Shown: positions 53,834 to 54,225 of the stretch, one piece after another
How the letters are laid out: every line of letters begins with the position of its first letter
How positions within the stretch are numbered: position 1 is the first letter of the stretch
From: Gammaproteobacteria bacterium BRH_c0
GTDB lineage: Bacteria > Pseudomonadota > Gammaproteobacteria > Pseudomonadales > Porticoccaceae
DNA: 54,225 nucleotides
Assembly: GCA_000961645.1 (NCBI GenBank)
Contig: LADM01000032.1
Location: 1-54,225, forward strand
Reading direction: 5' to 3'
Notes under the pieces: model-generated
What the model was told of the DNA's origin: nothing
Seen by the model: only the letters and a program-made list of their open reading frames with translations
Databases searched by the model: none
Program-made: the position numbers and the translations under genes

Positions 53834-54225
53834 TTGAACCCGACAGAGCAAAACCGCCAGCACCGCATCGCCCTACTCCACCGCGCCGCAAAACAGCGGA
53901 TTCTGGTCATGGATGGTGCCATGGGCACCATGATTCAGAACCGCAAGCTGGGCGAGGCAGATTTTCGCGGTGCGCGGTTTGCCGACTGGGGGCAGGATCT
54001 GAAGGGCAACAATGACCTGCTGGTGTTGAGCCAGCCGGAGATTATTGGTGAAATCTATACGGCCTACCTCGAAGCCGGGGCGGATATTATTGAGACCAAT
54101 ACCTTCAATTCGACTGCGGTATCCCAGCTCGACTACGGCACCCAGGGCCTGGTGCGGGAGTTGAATCTCGCCGGTGCCCGCATCGCCCGGCAGGCTGCCG
54201 ATGCCATGACCGCCCTCACCCCTGA
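53834..54225 (+). CDS. metH: Cobalamin-dependent methionine synthase, N-terminal part
   Basis: 130 codons before the window ends. The homocysteine-binding TIM barrel begins with '[18 protein letters not shown]', then '[13 protein letters not shown]' and '[15 protein letters not shown]', all typical of MetH. I start at a TTG at 53834 with AAGG upstream, giving a leader length close to known MetH proteins. An in-frame ATG at 53786 would add 16 residues, but it directly follows a TAGAAT that looks like a -10 box (53780-53785), so its transcript might be leaderless. The zinc-binding cysteines and B12 domains lie beyond the window. Product methylates homocysteine, the MetZ product. Confidence 0.93.
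   Translation, partial: MNPTEQNRQHRIALLHRAAKQRILVMDGAMGTMIQNRKLGEADFRGARFADWGQDLKGNNDLLVLSQPEIIGEIYTAYLEAGADIIETNTFNSTAVSQLDYGTQGLVRELNLAGARIARQAADAMTALTP

Overview
The window is a gene-dense, roughly 57-60 % GC stretch of a gammaproteobacterial chromosome. Gene content and order match the Pseudomonas/Cellvibrio side of the class. The block leuC-leuD-asd-fimV-truA-trpF-accD-folC-dedD-cvpA-purF-metZ, and the block hda-DUF2066-purM-purN, follow the order I remember from Pseudomonas, with differences such as the absence of leuB. An intracellular PHB depolymerase and a lone RND/LolA-like/beta-barrel operon would fit a marine or oligotrophic relative such as a Cellvibrionales-type bacterium. That placement is an inference from gene content, not a search result. 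I see no rRNA, tRNA, prophage, insertion sequence or CRISPR array.

Layout. (1) 1-16547, all on the minus strand: leuC, leuD, asd, then fimV, truA, trpF, accD, folC, dedD, cvpA, purF, metZ, then moxR, a DUF58 gene and a tgpA-like transglutaminase cut by the window start. Many junctions overlap by 1 or 4 bases, so much of this is probably translationally coupled. (2) 16548-23041: a LysR regulator divergent from leuC with two matching dyads between them, a large acyl-CoA dehydrogenase, a PAS-GGDEF-EAL protein whose EAL domain lacks a key glutamate, and an orphan OmpR-type response regulator behind a 560-base non-coding stretch. (3) 23104-29879: hda and a DUF2066 protein facing purM-purN, followed by three envelope proteins of unknown job (DUF3108, DUF3014, a beta-barrel-like protein). 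(4) 29943-36900: long-chain acyl-CoA synthetase, a DUF188 protein, and a three-gene operon of RND/MMPL exporter, LolA-like periplasmic protein and outer-membrane barrel; this is the best candidate for an undescribed trans-envelope lipid or lipoprotein transport system. (5) 37037-45307: DEAD-box RNA helicase, PhaZ depolymerase, trmA, DUF2489-rmuC, murI and a NUDIX hydrolase. (6) 45436-54225: an AddB-like/AddA-like nuclease-helicase pair, DAHP synthase, nfuA under an almost perfect IscR type 1 site, and the start of metH.

How it fits together. Most of the window is housekeeping metabolism: leucine, aspartate-family, methionine, tryptophan, aromatic, purine, folate and fatty-acid synthesis. Alongside are DNA upkeep (Hda, RmuC, AddAB-like), RNA upkeep (TruA, TrmA, DeaD) and envelope functions (FimV, SPOR protein, CvpA, RND system). 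Start codons are often GTG or TTG; I chose starts from ribosome-binding sites, overlap with the upstream stop, and family N-termini.
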